Assembly (NCBI RefSeq): GCF_900091625.1
Contig: NZ_FMIC01000002.1
Coordinates: forward strand, 3,286,001-3,350,000
DNA from: Micromonospora peucetia
GTDB taxonomy: Bacteria; Actinomycetota; Actinomycetes; Mycobacteriales; Micromonosporaceae
Length of the DNA: 64,000 nt
Direction of reading: 5' to 3'
Shown: positions 7,449 to 15,239 of the stretch, in pieces
Numbering within the stretch: the first letter of the stretch is position 1
Layout: every line of letters begins with the position of its first letter
Notes under the pieces: model-generated
Databases searched by the model: none
Told to the model about the DNA's origin: nothing
What the model saw: only the letters and a program-made list of their open reading frames with translations
Position numbers and translations under genes: made by a program

Positions 7449-9587
7449 ATGCCTGTGCAGCACTCGACCGAACCGGCAGCCGCCGAGCCGAACGCCGCAG
7501 ATCGCAAGGAGCGGATCATCCGCTCGGTCTTCCTCTTCGTCATGCCGTTCCTCATGGTCACGATGATGTTCGCGACCTACGTGGCGACGATGCACTCGCC
7601 GCACCCTCGGCAGATGCCGGTGGCGGTGGTCGGCAGCGGCGCTGAGGCGCAGGCGATCGTCGACGCGCTGAACGCCACACCCGGCGAACCCGCGGCGGCC
7701 CGGTTGGTCGCCTCGCGGGACGCCGCGCTGGATCTGCTGCGGGATCAGGAGATCAGCGGCGCGTTGCAGCCGCCGGCCGCCGGCTCGGACCAGGCGACGA
7801 TCTTCACCGCGACGGCGGCCGGGGCCTCCCGGGCCGCCACGGCCCAGCAGCTTCTCGCTCCGGTCGCCGTACAGCAGGAGTGGACGTCCACGACCGAGGA
7901 GATCGCGGCGCTGCCCGAGAACGACAGGGCCGGCATCGCGGTCCTGTTCGCCGCGATGGGCATGATGCTCGCCGGCTACGTACCGCTGAGCCTGCTCCTG
8001 ATGGCCACGCCCCACCTGCTGCGCCTACGGCGGTTCGTCCCGCTGGTGGCCGGCTGGTCGGCGCTGACCAGCACGGTCATCTGGCTGATCCTCGGCCCGG
8101 TCGTCGGTGCGGTCGACGGCCACTACCTCACGTTCCTCGGCGTCGGCATGCTCGCGACCGGTGCCGTCGGTCTCGCCCAGCTGCTCTTCACCAAGTTGAT
8201 GGGGCCGATGGCGGTCCTGCTCGGGATGCTGCTCTACGTCGTGTTCGGCATGCCCGCGTCGAATCTGGCGCTGCCGATCGACACGATGCCCGGGTTCTTC
8301 CAGTTCCTGCACGGGGTGCTGCCCCTGCCGGCGGCCGGCGAGGCGCTGCGGTCGGCCCTCTACTTCGACGGCCGCGGCCTGGTCGGTCACCTGCTGACGC
8401 TCGCCGCCTGGATCGTCGTCGCCGTGCTGCTCTGCCTGCTGAAGGAGCGCGGCGGGGCCGCCATCCCGCAGGCGCCGCAGGTCGACGGTCCGGACACGCC
8501 GCTGCCGGCGCTGGCCGGTGGCCCGCTGCGGTCCAAGCGGTTCCGGTATGTGACGGTGGCAGCGTTCCCGCTGAGCATCATGGTCGTCGTGGTGGGCCTG
8601 ATGAGCTTCTCCATGCACAAGCCGGAGCCCCACGACATCCCGGTGGCGGTGGTCGCCGCCGTCCCGGAGCAGGCAGAGCGGGCCGCCGCGGGGCTGCGGG
8701 CCGGCCTGGACGGCGTCGCCGACATCTCGGTGGCCGCATCGGTGGACGAGGCGAGAGAGCAGATCCTCGCGCAGGACCTGGTCGCCGCGTACGTGCTGCC
8801 GTCGGCGCCGGGCGGCGAGGCCACGCTGTACTCGTCGTCGGCCGCCGGGTCCAGCCAGCACATGATGGTGCAGACGATGTTCCAGCAGATCGCCGCCGGG
8901 CAGCAGACGCCGCTGGCGCTGACCGACGTGGCGCCGCTCAGCAAGACCGACACGATGGGCAGCAACAGCCTGTACGTCGGCATGTCGTGGATCATGTCCG
9001 GGTTCCTGATGCTGGCCGTGCTCCGGGGCGGGGCGCCGCACCTGCGTCGACTGCGCCAGTTCCTCCCGATCCTCGGAGGCTGGGCGATCGGCATGTCCGT
9101 CTGGCTGTGGCTGCTGTTCGACGTGATCATCGGTGCGGTCAACGGACACGCCCTGGAGATGATCGGCTTCGGCGCCTTCACCATCTTCGCCGTGTCGCTG
9201 GTGACCGGGGTGTTCACCCGCACGTTCGGCCTCGCCGCGATCATCCCGGTGATGGTGGTGCTGATGATGGCCGGTGTGCCCGCCTCCGGCGGCGGCCTGT
9301 CGGTCTACATGGTGCCGGAGTTCTTCCGGACCCTCCAGGGCGTCCTGCCGCTGCCCGCCGCAGTGGACACGGCCCGGTCGCTGGTCTACTTCGACGGGGT
9401 CGGAGTCGGGCGGAACCTGGCGGTCGTCGCGGTCTGGGCGGTGGTCGGCCTGCTGCTCAACCTCGGCGTGGACCGATGGCTCAGGCGCCGGGAGAGGGCG
9501 GCCGGTGGGACCTGGCCGCAGCCGGCGTCGGGCACGCCCGGTGGGATGAACGGGATCGGCGAGTTGGAGCCGGTGAGGGCGAGCTGA
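7449..9587 (+). CDS. Tandem-duplicated ABC-2/DUF3533-like membrane exporter
   Basis: The 712-residue protein is two copies of one unit (about residues 20-335 and 362-690). Each copy has an N-terminal membrane helix, an extracellular alpha/beta domain opening with P-V-A-V-V, and about five membrane helices ending in the shared segment GVLPLPAA and YFDG. This resembles the YhgE/DUF3533 ABC-2-type membrane family, usually a single unit that dimerises. No ATPase is adjacent. GGAG at 7444-7447 is one base from the ATG at 7449 but seven from an in-frame GTG at 7455, so GTG may be the true start. The neighbouring TetR and palindrome suggest inducible efflux; the substrate is unknown. Confidence 0.8.
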   Translation: MPVQHSTEPAAAEPNAADRKERIIRSVFLFVMPFLMVTMMFATYVATMHSPHPRQMPVAVVGSGAEAQAIVDALNATPGEPAAARLVASRDAALDLLRDQEISGALQPPAAGSDQATIFTATAAGASRAATAQQLLAPVAVQQEWTSTTEEIAALPENDRAGIAVLFAAMGMMLAGYVPLSLLLMATPHLLRLRRFVPLVAGWSALTSTVIWLILGPVVGAVDGHYLTFLGVGMLATGAVGLAQLLFTKLMGPMAVLLGMLLYVVFGMPASNLALPIDTMPGFFQFLHGVLPLPAAGEALRSALYFDGRGLVGHLLTLAAWIVVAVLLCLLKERGGAAIPQAPQVDGPDTPLPALAGGPLRSKRFRYVTVAAFPLSIMVVVVGLMSFSMHKPEPHDIPVAVVAAVPEQAERAAAGLRAGLDGVADISVAASVDEAREQILAQDLVAAYVLPSAPGGEATLYSSSAAGSSQHMMVQTMFQQIAAGQQTPLALTDVAPLSKTDTMGSNSLYVGMSWIMSGFLMLAVLRGGAPHLRRLRQFLPILGGWAIGMSVWLWLLFDVIIGAVNGHALEMIGFGAFTIFAVSLVTGVFTRTFGLAAIIPVMVVLMMAGVPASGGGLSVYMVPEFFRTLQGVLPLPAAVDTARSLVYFDGVGVGRNLAVVAVWAVVGLLLNLGVDRWLRRRERAAGGTWPQPASGTPGGMNGIGELEPVRAS

Positions 9588-9703
9588 GCCGGCTGAGTCC
9601 GGCCGCGCGACCTGGTACCGGTCCAGGCGGCATGCGTCCTCGCCCTGGACAGACGGCTCGGCGCCTGACGCGTCCACTACGGACGGCTCTCGCCTAGTAC
9701 GCT

Positions 9704-9736
9704 CGCACCGCCCCGCCGACGGCGCGGGGCGGTGCG
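9704..9736 (+). promoter_or_regulatory. Strong hairpin in the leader of the Asp23-family gene
   Basis: A perfect 13-bp stem (CGCACCGCCCCGC with 9724-9736) and seven-base loop ends 14 bases before the ATG at 9751. It may terminate read-through from the exporter or act as a structured leader; no T tract follows. The sequence alone does not decide. Confidence 0.5.
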
Positions 9737-9750
9737 ACGGTGGGGAGATC

Positions 9751-10164
9751 ATGGCTGACGAGGCGACGCGGGAGCTGACGGTGACGCCGGACGCGGTGGC
9801 GGGCGGGAGCACGCTCGTCTCCGACGAGGTGGTGGAGAAGATCGCGGTCGCCGCCACCCGCTCGGTGCCGGGAGTGGTCGAGCTGGGCGGCGACGTGGCC
9901 CGGTTCTTCAACGCGGTGCTCGACAAGGTCGGGCTCGACAAGGTCGGCGATGCCCGGCGGGGCTGCTCGGCGCACGTCACGAACGGCGCGGCCGTGGTCA
10001 ACCTGGTCATCGTGATCGAGGCGGGCCGACCGGTGCCGCAGGTGACCGAGGCGGTCCGGGCGAAGGTGACCGAGGCGGTCGAGGCGTACGGGCTGCGGGT
10101 CGACGAGATCAACATTCGGGTCGACGACGTCGCCCTGGGGGATCCGGGCGTGCCGACCGCCTGA
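9751..10164 (+). CDS. Asp23/Gls24 family envelope-stress protein
   Basis: The 137-residue protein has the family signature: VSDEVVEKIAVAATRSVPGVVEL, a central beta segment (AVVNLVIVIEAGRPVPQVTEAVRAKVTEAVE) and a final VDEINIRVDDV strand. Asp23/Gls24 proteins are small soluble proteins linked to cell-envelope or alkaline stress and often membrane-associated through partners. GGGGAG lies eight bases upstream of the ATG. It stands alone between the exporter and icmA, with its own leader hairpin. Confidence 0.88.
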   Translation: MADEATRELTVTPDAVAGGSTLVSDEVVEKIAVAATRSVPGVVELGGDVARFFNAVLDKVGLDKVGDARRGCSAHVTNGAAVVNLVIVIEAGRPVPQVTEAVRAKVTEAVEAYGLRVDEINIRVDDVALGDPGVPTA

Positions 10165-10270
10165 CGTACCGGCAGCTCAGGTTACCGACTGGTACGACAT
10201 TCCTTAGCGATCGTTCAGGCTGGGCTTTACACTCGACGTGCAGACGAGGACTCGAGGAGGAGCCCCGCGG

Positions 10271-11959
10271 ATGAACGCCGACGAGATCGCTGCCGGACGA
10301 GCACGCTGGCAGGCCCGCTACGACGCCGCGCGCAAGCGGGACGCCGACTTCACCACGCTCTCCGGGATGCCCGTCGACCCGGTCTACGGCCCCCCGGAGG
10401 GAGTCGCCCACCCGGGCTTCGAGCGCATCGGCTGGCCGGGCGAATACCCGTACACCCGGGGTCTGCACCCGACCGGCTACCGCGGGCGGACCTGGACGAT
10501 CCGGCAGTTCGCCGGCTTCGGCAACGCCCAGCAGACCAACGAGCGCTACAAGATGATCCTGGGTGCCGGCGGTGGTGGCCTGTCGGTCGCCTTCGACATG
10601 CCCACCCTGATGGGCCGGGACTCCGACGATCCGCAGGCGCTCGGCGAGGTGGGCCACTGCGGCGTCGCCATCGACACCGCCGCCGACATGGAGGCGCTCT
10701 TCGAGGGCATCGACCTGGCCGGGGTGACCACGTCGATGACCATCTCCGGGCCGGCCGTGCCGGTGTTCTGCATGTACCTGGTGGCCGCAGAGCGGCAGGG
10801 CGCCGACCTGTCCACGTTGGACGGCACGTTGCAGACCGACATCTTCAAGGAGTACATCGCGCAGAAGGAGTGGCTCTTCGACCCGGAGCCGCACCTGCGC
10901 CTGATCGGCGACCTGATGGAGTACTGCGCCCGGGAGATCCCGCGCTACAAGCCGCTCTCGGTCTCCGGCTACCACATCCGCGAGGCCGGCTCGACCGCCG
11001 CGCAGGAGTTGGCGTACACCCTCGCCGACGGGTTCGGCTATGTCGAGCTGGGGCTCTCCCGGGGCCTGGACGTCAACGTCTTCGCGCCCGGCCTGAGCTT
11101 CTTCTTCGACTCGCACGTCGACTTCTTCGAGGAGATCGCCAAGTTCCGGGCCGCCCGCCGGATCTGGGCCCGCTGGCTGCGCGACGTCTACGGCGCGACC
11201 AGCGAGAAGGCGCTCTGGCTGCGGTTCCACACGCAGACCGCCGGGGTTTCGTTGACCGCCCAGCAGCCGGTCAACAACGTGGTGCGTACCGCCGTGGAGG
11301 CGCTCGCGGCGGTGCTCGGCGGCACCAACTCGCTGCACACCAACGCTCTGGACGAGACCCTGGCGCTGCCCACCGACGAGTCCGCCGAGATCGCCCTGCG
11401 TACCCAGCAGGTGCTGATGGAGGAGACCGGGGTGACCAACGTGGCGGATCCGCTGGGCGGGTCGTGGTACGTCGAGGCGCTCACCGACAAGATCGAGGCC
11501 GAGGCGGAGGAGATCTTCGCCCGGATCCGGCAGTTGGGCGGGGAGGGCCCGCACCAGATCGGCCCGATGACCTCCGGCATCCTGCGCGGCATCGAGGACG
11601 GCTGGTTCACCGGCCACATCGCCGAGTCCGCCTTCGTCTACCAGCAGGCGCTGGAGAAGGGCGACAAGAAGATCGTCGGGGTCAACTGCCACACCGGCAC
11701 GGTCACCAAGGACCTGGAGATCCTGCGCATCTCGCACGAGGTGGAGCTGGAGCAGCGCCGGGTGCTGGCCGAGCGGAAGGCCGGTCGCGACGAGGCCGCC
11801 GTCAAGGCCGCGATCGAGCGGATGGTGACCGTCGGCCGGACCGACGGCAACATGATCCCGGCCATGCTCGACGCCGTCCGCGCCGAGGCCACCCTGGGCG
11901 AGATCTGCGACGCCCTACGCGCCGAGTGGGGCATCTACCGCGAACCCGCCCGCTTCTGA
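10271..11959 (+). CDS. icmA: Isobutyryl-CoA mutase large subunit
   Basis: IcmA interconverts isobutyryl- and n-butyryl-CoA with adenosylcobalamin. The 562-residue protein has the acyl-CoA mutase TIM barrel but no B12-binding DxHxxG domain, so it needs a separate small subunit, which is not in this window. The substrate-determining residues are Phe80 (TIRQFAGFG) and Gln198 (EYIAQKEW), the isobutyryl-CoA mutase pair, rather than the Tyr/Arg of methylmalonyl-CoA mutase; numbering also equals that of Streptomyces IcmA. The ATG at 10271 has AGGAGGAG upstream; an earlier GTG at 10238 would add 11 non-conserved residues. MeaB upstream is a likely partner. Confidence 0.94.
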   Translation: MNADEIAAGRARWQARYDAARKRDADFTTLSGMPVDPVYGPPEGVAHPGFERIGWPGEYPYTRGLHPTGYRGRTWTIRQFAGFGNAQQTNERYKMILGAGGGGLSVAFDMPTLMGRDSDDPQALGEVGHCGVAIDTAADMEALFEGIDLAGVTTSMTISGPAVPVFCMYLVAAERQGADLSTLDGTLQTDIFKEYIAQKEWLFDPEPHLRLIGDLMEYCAREIPRYKPLSVSGYHIREAGSTAAQELAYTLADGFGYVELGLSRGLDVNVFAPGLSFFFDSHVDFFEEIAKFRAARRIWARWLRDVYGATSEKALWLRFHTQTAGVSLTAQQPVNNVVRTAVEALAAVLGGTNSLHTNALDETLALPTDESAEIALRTQQVLMEETGVTNVADPLGGSWYVEALTDKIEAEAEEIFARIRQLGGEGPHQIGPMTSGILRGIEDGWFTGHIAESAFVYQQALEKGDKKIVGVNCHTGTVTKDLEILRISHEVELEQRRVLAERKAGRDEAAVKAAIERMVTVGRTDGNMIPAMLDAVRAEATLGEICDALRAEWGIYREPARF

Positions 11960-12000
11960 CCCCGTCACTCCCCACCCCACCCCCCACCCCACCCCACCCC

Positions 12001-12073
12001 CGCGATCTTGCACTTCTTGCCCCGGTAAATGCCGCGAATGCCGCGTACCGAGGGCCGCAAGTGCAAGATCGCG
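12001..12073. repeat. REP/MITE-like inverted repeat
   Basis: Perfect 15-bp arms (CGCGATCTTGCACTT at 12001-12015, complement at 12059-12073) flank a 43-base partly pairing centre. It lies in the icmA-thioredoxin gap, carries no gene, and resembles dispersed palindromic elements; I recall the CGCGATCTTGCAC arm from other Micromonospora intergenic regions but cannot verify it here. It may also end icmA transcription. Confidence 0.65.
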
Positions 12074-12099
12074 GAGTGCTGGGCGGGCGGGTGCGGGGA

Positions 12100-12172
12100 G
12101 GGACGGGGAGGGGTGAGGGCAGAGGTGAGGGCAGGGGCGGGAGCAGGCGTGGGGGCAGGGGTGAGAGTCGCA
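12100..12172 (+). repeat. G-rich degenerate repeat tract
   Basis: The tract consists of repeated GGGAGG, TGAGGGCAG and GGGGCAGGGG blocks on the plus strand, with at least six runs of three or more G. It could form G-quadruplexes just upstream of the thioredoxin-like gene. No coding potential is evident. Confidence 0.5.
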
Positions 12173-12229
12173 ACTGTCGCCGTCGCGGTTGATCTGAGTT
12201 CGGCGGGTTGCGTGCGAGACTAGGTAACC

Positions 12230-13150
12230 ATGAGCGACCCACGGATCACCTCGTCGATCTTCACCCGCGGCGCGGTCGACCTCAGCGCGCTGCGCACCCC
12301 CGCACCGACCCCCGCCCGCCCCGCCGCCCCGGCCCAGTCTGTCCCCTCCGCCGAACTGCCCGGCACCGCCGCCGGTGGCGGCGTAGCCGTCATCGACGTG
12401 AGCGAGGCGACATTCCAGTCCGAGGTTCTTGAGCGCTCGCTCACCACACCGGTGGTCGTGGACTTCTGGGCCGAGTGGTGCGAGCCGTGCAAGCAGTTGT
12501 CCCCCGTGCTGGAGCGGCTGGCCGCCGAGGCCGGCGGCGCCTGGGTGCTCGCCAAGGTCGACGTGGACGCCAATCCGCGGATCGCCCAGATGTTCCGGGT
12601 GCAGGGCATCCCCATGGTCTACGCGGTGGTCGGCGGCCAGCCGATCGACGCCTTCTCCGGAGTGGTGCCCGAGGCGCAGCTGCGGCAGTGGCTCCAGGCG
12701 GTGCTCAAGGCGGGTGGCGTGAGCGTCGCCGAGCCGGAGGACCCGCGCCTCGACGAGGCCGACGACGCCCTGATGAGCGGCGACCTCGACGCCGCCGAGC
12801 AGGCGTACCGCAAGATCCTCGCCGAAACGCCGGCGGACGCCGCAGCGGAGGCGGGCCTTGCCCAGGTCGGGCTGGCCCGCCGGGTGGCCGGAGCCGACCC
12901 GGGCACGGCGATCACGGCCGCCCAGGCGAACCCCGACGACGTCGAGGCCCAACTCCTGGCCGCCGACATCGAGGTGCTCAGCGGTCAGGCCGAGGCGGCG
13001 TACGCCCGCCTGGTGGGCCTGGTCCGCCGCACCGCCGCCGAGGAGCGGGAGAGGGTACGCCAGCACCTGGTCAGCCTCTTCACGGTCGCCGGGCCGGAGG
13101 ACCCTGCGGTCGCCTCGGCCCGTCGGGCCCTGGCCAGCGCCCTGTTCTGA
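12230..13150 (+). CDS. Thioredoxin-domain/TPR protein (CnoX/YbbN-like)
   Basis: The 306-residue protein has a Pro/Ala-rich N-terminus, a thioredoxin domain (about residues 52-160) with active site WCEPC at 83-87 and cis-Pro in QGIPMVY, and a C-terminal TPR-like region (about 175-306). CnoX/YbbN proteins are chaperone-holdases that hand oxidised proteins to GroEL or DnaK; unlike E. coli CnoX, both active-site cysteines are kept here, so redox activity is possible. It acts in the cytosol, as no signal peptide is seen. Confidence 0.9.
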   Translation: MSDPRITSSIFTRGAVDLSALRTPAPTPARPAAPAQSVPSAELPGTAAGGGVAVIDVSEATFQSEVLERSLTTPVVVDFWAEWCEPCKQLSPVLERLAAEAGGAWVLAKVDVDANPRIAQMFRVQGIPMVYAVVGGQPIDAFSGVVPEAQLRQWLQAVLKAGGVSVAEPEDPRLDEADDALMSGDLDAAEQAYRKILAETPADAAAEAGLAQVGLARRVAGADPGTAITAAQANPDDVEAQLLAADIEVLSGQAEAAYARLVGLVRRTAAEERERVRQHLVSLFTVAGPEDPAVASARRALASALF

Positions 13151-13237
13151 GCAGCACGCCCTGTTAGTGAGCACCTAGCACGCCAGCGCGGGCCGGCGTT
13201 CCGGCCGGCCCGCCCGACACCTCGAGGACGGGAGCCC

Positions 13238-14554
13238 ATGATGCGCCGGATCGCCGTCCTCGACGCGCCCAGCAACCTCGGCCTGCGCCCACCCACGTCC
13301 ACCTCGGTCCCCGGCTGCGTGAAGGCCCCGGGCGCGCTGCGCGACCAGGGGCTGCTCGCCCGGTTGCGGGCCCGCGACGCCGGCTGCCTCACCCCGCCCC
13401 GCTACGACCCCGGCGACTGGCGGCCCGGCGACGGGGTCTGCCACGCCCGGGAGATCGCCGACTACTCGGTGCTGCTCGCCGAGCGGATCGGCGCCATCAT
13501 CGACCGGAGCGAGTTCCCGCTGGTGCTCGGCGGCGACTGCTCGATCCTGCTCGGCTCGGCGCTGGCCATGCACCGGCTCGGCGAGGCGGTCGGCGGGCGC
13601 ATCGGGCTGGTCTTCGTGGACGGCCACTCCGACTTCCGGCACCCCGGCAACGCCTCCTACGTGGGCGCGGCGGCCGGCGAGGACCTCGCGCTGGTAACCG
13701 GGCGGGGGCAGGCCGACCTGGCCGCCATCGAGGGGCGACGGCCATACTTCCGGGACATCGACGTGGTGGTGCTCGGCATCCGGGCGCAGGACGAATACCG
13801 CCTCGACCTCCAGGCCGCCGGGATCACCACCCGGCCGGTGCCGACGCTGCGCGCCGAAGGCGCCGCCCGTACGGCACAGTGGGCGCACGAGCAGCTCGCC
13901 GACTGTGCCGGCTACTGGGTGCACATCGACGTGGACGTGCTGGACCCGGCCGTGATGCCGGCCGTCGACGCCCCCGACCCGGGCGGGATCGCCTTCGCAG
14001 AGCTGGAGATCCTGCTCGCCGGGCTGGTCGACACCCCACACTGCCTCGGCGTCGAACTGACCGTCTTCGACCCCGACTATGACCCGGACGGCGCGTACGC
14101 GGCCGAGATCGTCAACACCGTGGTCGCCGGGCTGCGCCCGGTCTCCGCGCCGACGGCGTCGCCGCCCCGACTGCTGCCCGGCCCGTCGGCGTCCGCCGTC
14201 TCGTCCGTCCCCTCGGCGCGGCGGCGCAACGGCCGTCCCGAGGTCACGGTCACGCCGGCTGCCACCCCGGCCTTCGTCCCCGTACTAGTCCCGGAGAACG
14301 GCGGCGACGACCGTCACCCGGTCTCCGCGCAGGAGCGTGTCGAGGACGTTCCGCCAGCCCCGCTCGGGCCACCCGGTCCGGTAACCCCGGTGGCGGCCAC
14401 CTCCGACGGCCCGGCCATACCGGAACCCGTCGGCCCGCCCGCCTCCGTCGGCCCGGGCCTGCTGCGCCGTGCGCCGCTCGCGGGCCTCGACCCGGACGAC
14501 ACGCTGCCCGCACCCGAGGACGGCACCTCGCCGTCCGCCGCCGGCATCACCTGA
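13238..14554 (+). CDS. Arginase-fold ureohydrolase-like protein with disordered tail
   Basis: Residues 1 to about 300 form an arginase/agmatinase-family fold. Metal-site motifs are DGHSD (128-132) and HIDVDVLDP (Asp231, Asp233), but the first motif reads GGDCS with Cys101 where the family normally has His. The last 130 residues are Pro/Ala/Val-rich and probably disordered. Ureohydrolases cleave arginine, agmatine or related guanidines or formimidoglutamate; substrate cannot be assigned. ATG codons at 13238 and 13241 both fit GGGAG upstream. No arginine-pathway genes adjoin it. Confidence 0.85.
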   Translation: MMRRIAVLDAPSNLGLRPPTSTSVPGCVKAPGALRDQGLLARLRARDAGCLTPPRYDPGDWRPGDGVCHAREIADYSVLLAERIGAIIDRSEFPLVLGGDCSILLGSALAMHRLGEAVGGRIGLVFVDGHSDFRHPGNASYVGAAAGEDLALVTGRGQADLAAIEGRRPYFRDIDVVVLGIRAQDEYRLDLQAAGITTRPVPTLRAEGAARTAQWAHEQLADCAGYWVHIDVDVLDPAVMPAVDAPDPGGIAFAELEILLAGLVDTPHCLGVELTVFDPDYDPDGAYAAEIVNTVVAGLRPVSAPTASPPRLLPGPSASAVSSVPSARRRNGRPEVTVTPAATPAFVPVLVPENGGDDRHPVSAQERVEDVPPAPLGPPGPVTPVAATSDGPAIPEPVGPPASVGPGLLRRAPLAGLDPDDTLPAPEDGTSPSAAGIT

Positions 14555-14704
14555 CCGACCGCGCGTCCCCGGTCCGGACGGTCGGCCGCGTTCGCCGCAG
14601 CCCGGGGATGTCGTCCGCCATCTGGCTGAGCGGCGTGGTCAACGGTGTGTGTCAACGGCGTCCGTCAACGCCATACGTCGGGGCCGTTCGTCCGTCTCGA
14701 CTGT

Positions 14705-14828
14705 CCCTGGCGGCTGCCGTGCCGGTCTTCACCGCCCCCGGCGGCTGCCGTGCCGGTCTCCACCGCCCCTGGCGGCTGCCGTGCCGGTCTCCACCGCCCC
14801 TGGCGGCTGCCGGTCTCCACCGCCTCTA
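14705..14828. repeat. 31-bp tandem repeat, four copies
   Basis: The core GGCGGCTGCC recurs at 14709, 14740, 14771 and 14802, an exact 31-bp period. The first three units also share GTGCCGGTCT; the fourth has lost GTGCC. Copies differ by single substitutions and there are no unique spacers, so this is a minisatellite, not a CRISPR array. Confidence 0.85.
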
Positions 14829-15064
14829 CCGGGTCGCCCTCGCCACGGCCCGCTGGACGTGAGTGTTTGGCCGCCTGTCGAGCTGCCCCATCTGTGCGCC
14901 CGGCCCGCCGAACCGGTTGGGGGACGGCCGGTGGCAGTCGGGGAGGGTTGGTGGCGTCTGCGCGAGCCCGGGTGGGGTTGTGACACGTCGTTTCCGGGAC
15001 GTGCACCCCTCGACTGGCGTCTGCACGAGCCCGGGTAGGGGCGGGGCGATGGCACTCGATGACC

Positions 15065-15128
15065 CCCACCGGTGGAACCTGATGGGTGTCACCGCCGGGG
15101 TTGGCATCCATCAGGTTCCACTGGTGGG
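15065..15128. repeat. Palindromic intergenic element with 21-bp arms
   Basis: The arms 15065-15085 and 15108-15128 match in 20 of 21 pairs (core GGTGGAACCTGATGG and complement) around a 22-base spacer. It encodes no protein and looks like a REP or MITE relic. Confidence 0.7.
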
Positions 15129-15192
15129 AGGACACCGGAAGTGCCTCCGGTCGCGTCTATGCCTGCCCCGTCTGTCGGGGCAGCTCGATAGC

Positions 15193-15220
15193 GCCGGCAG
15201 CTCGATAGCCGGCTGCCGGC
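15193..15220 (-). terminator. Hairpin after the penicillin-binding gene
   Basis: GCCGGCAGC (15193-15201) pairs with 15212-15220 around a ten-base loop, 20 bases beyond the stop of the leftward penicillin-binding gene. A direct repeat GGCAGCTCGATAGC partly overlaps the left arm. Confidence 0.5.
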
Positions 15221-15239
15221 GATCAAGGGGAACGCCTGG

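Larger units (their letters stand above)
14555..15239. other. Non-coding, repeat-rich gap (685 bp)
   Basis: I see no convincing gene here. The gap holds a 31-bp tandem repeat (14705-14828), a 26-bp imperfect direct repeat (14952-14977 and 15015-15040, 24 of 26 matching), a palindromic element (15065-15128) and a hairpin after the penicillin-binding gene (15193-15220). Open frames in the tandem repeat simply read the repeat and lack ribosome sites. Confidence 0.7.

Noticed and set aside
14705..14828. Possible CRISPR array
   Set aside because: Units are contiguous at 31 bp with no unique spacers and no cas genes are near.
14469..15038. Proteins encoded in the repeat-rich gap
   Set aside because: The frames only translate the repeat, have no ribosome sites and show no natural composition.
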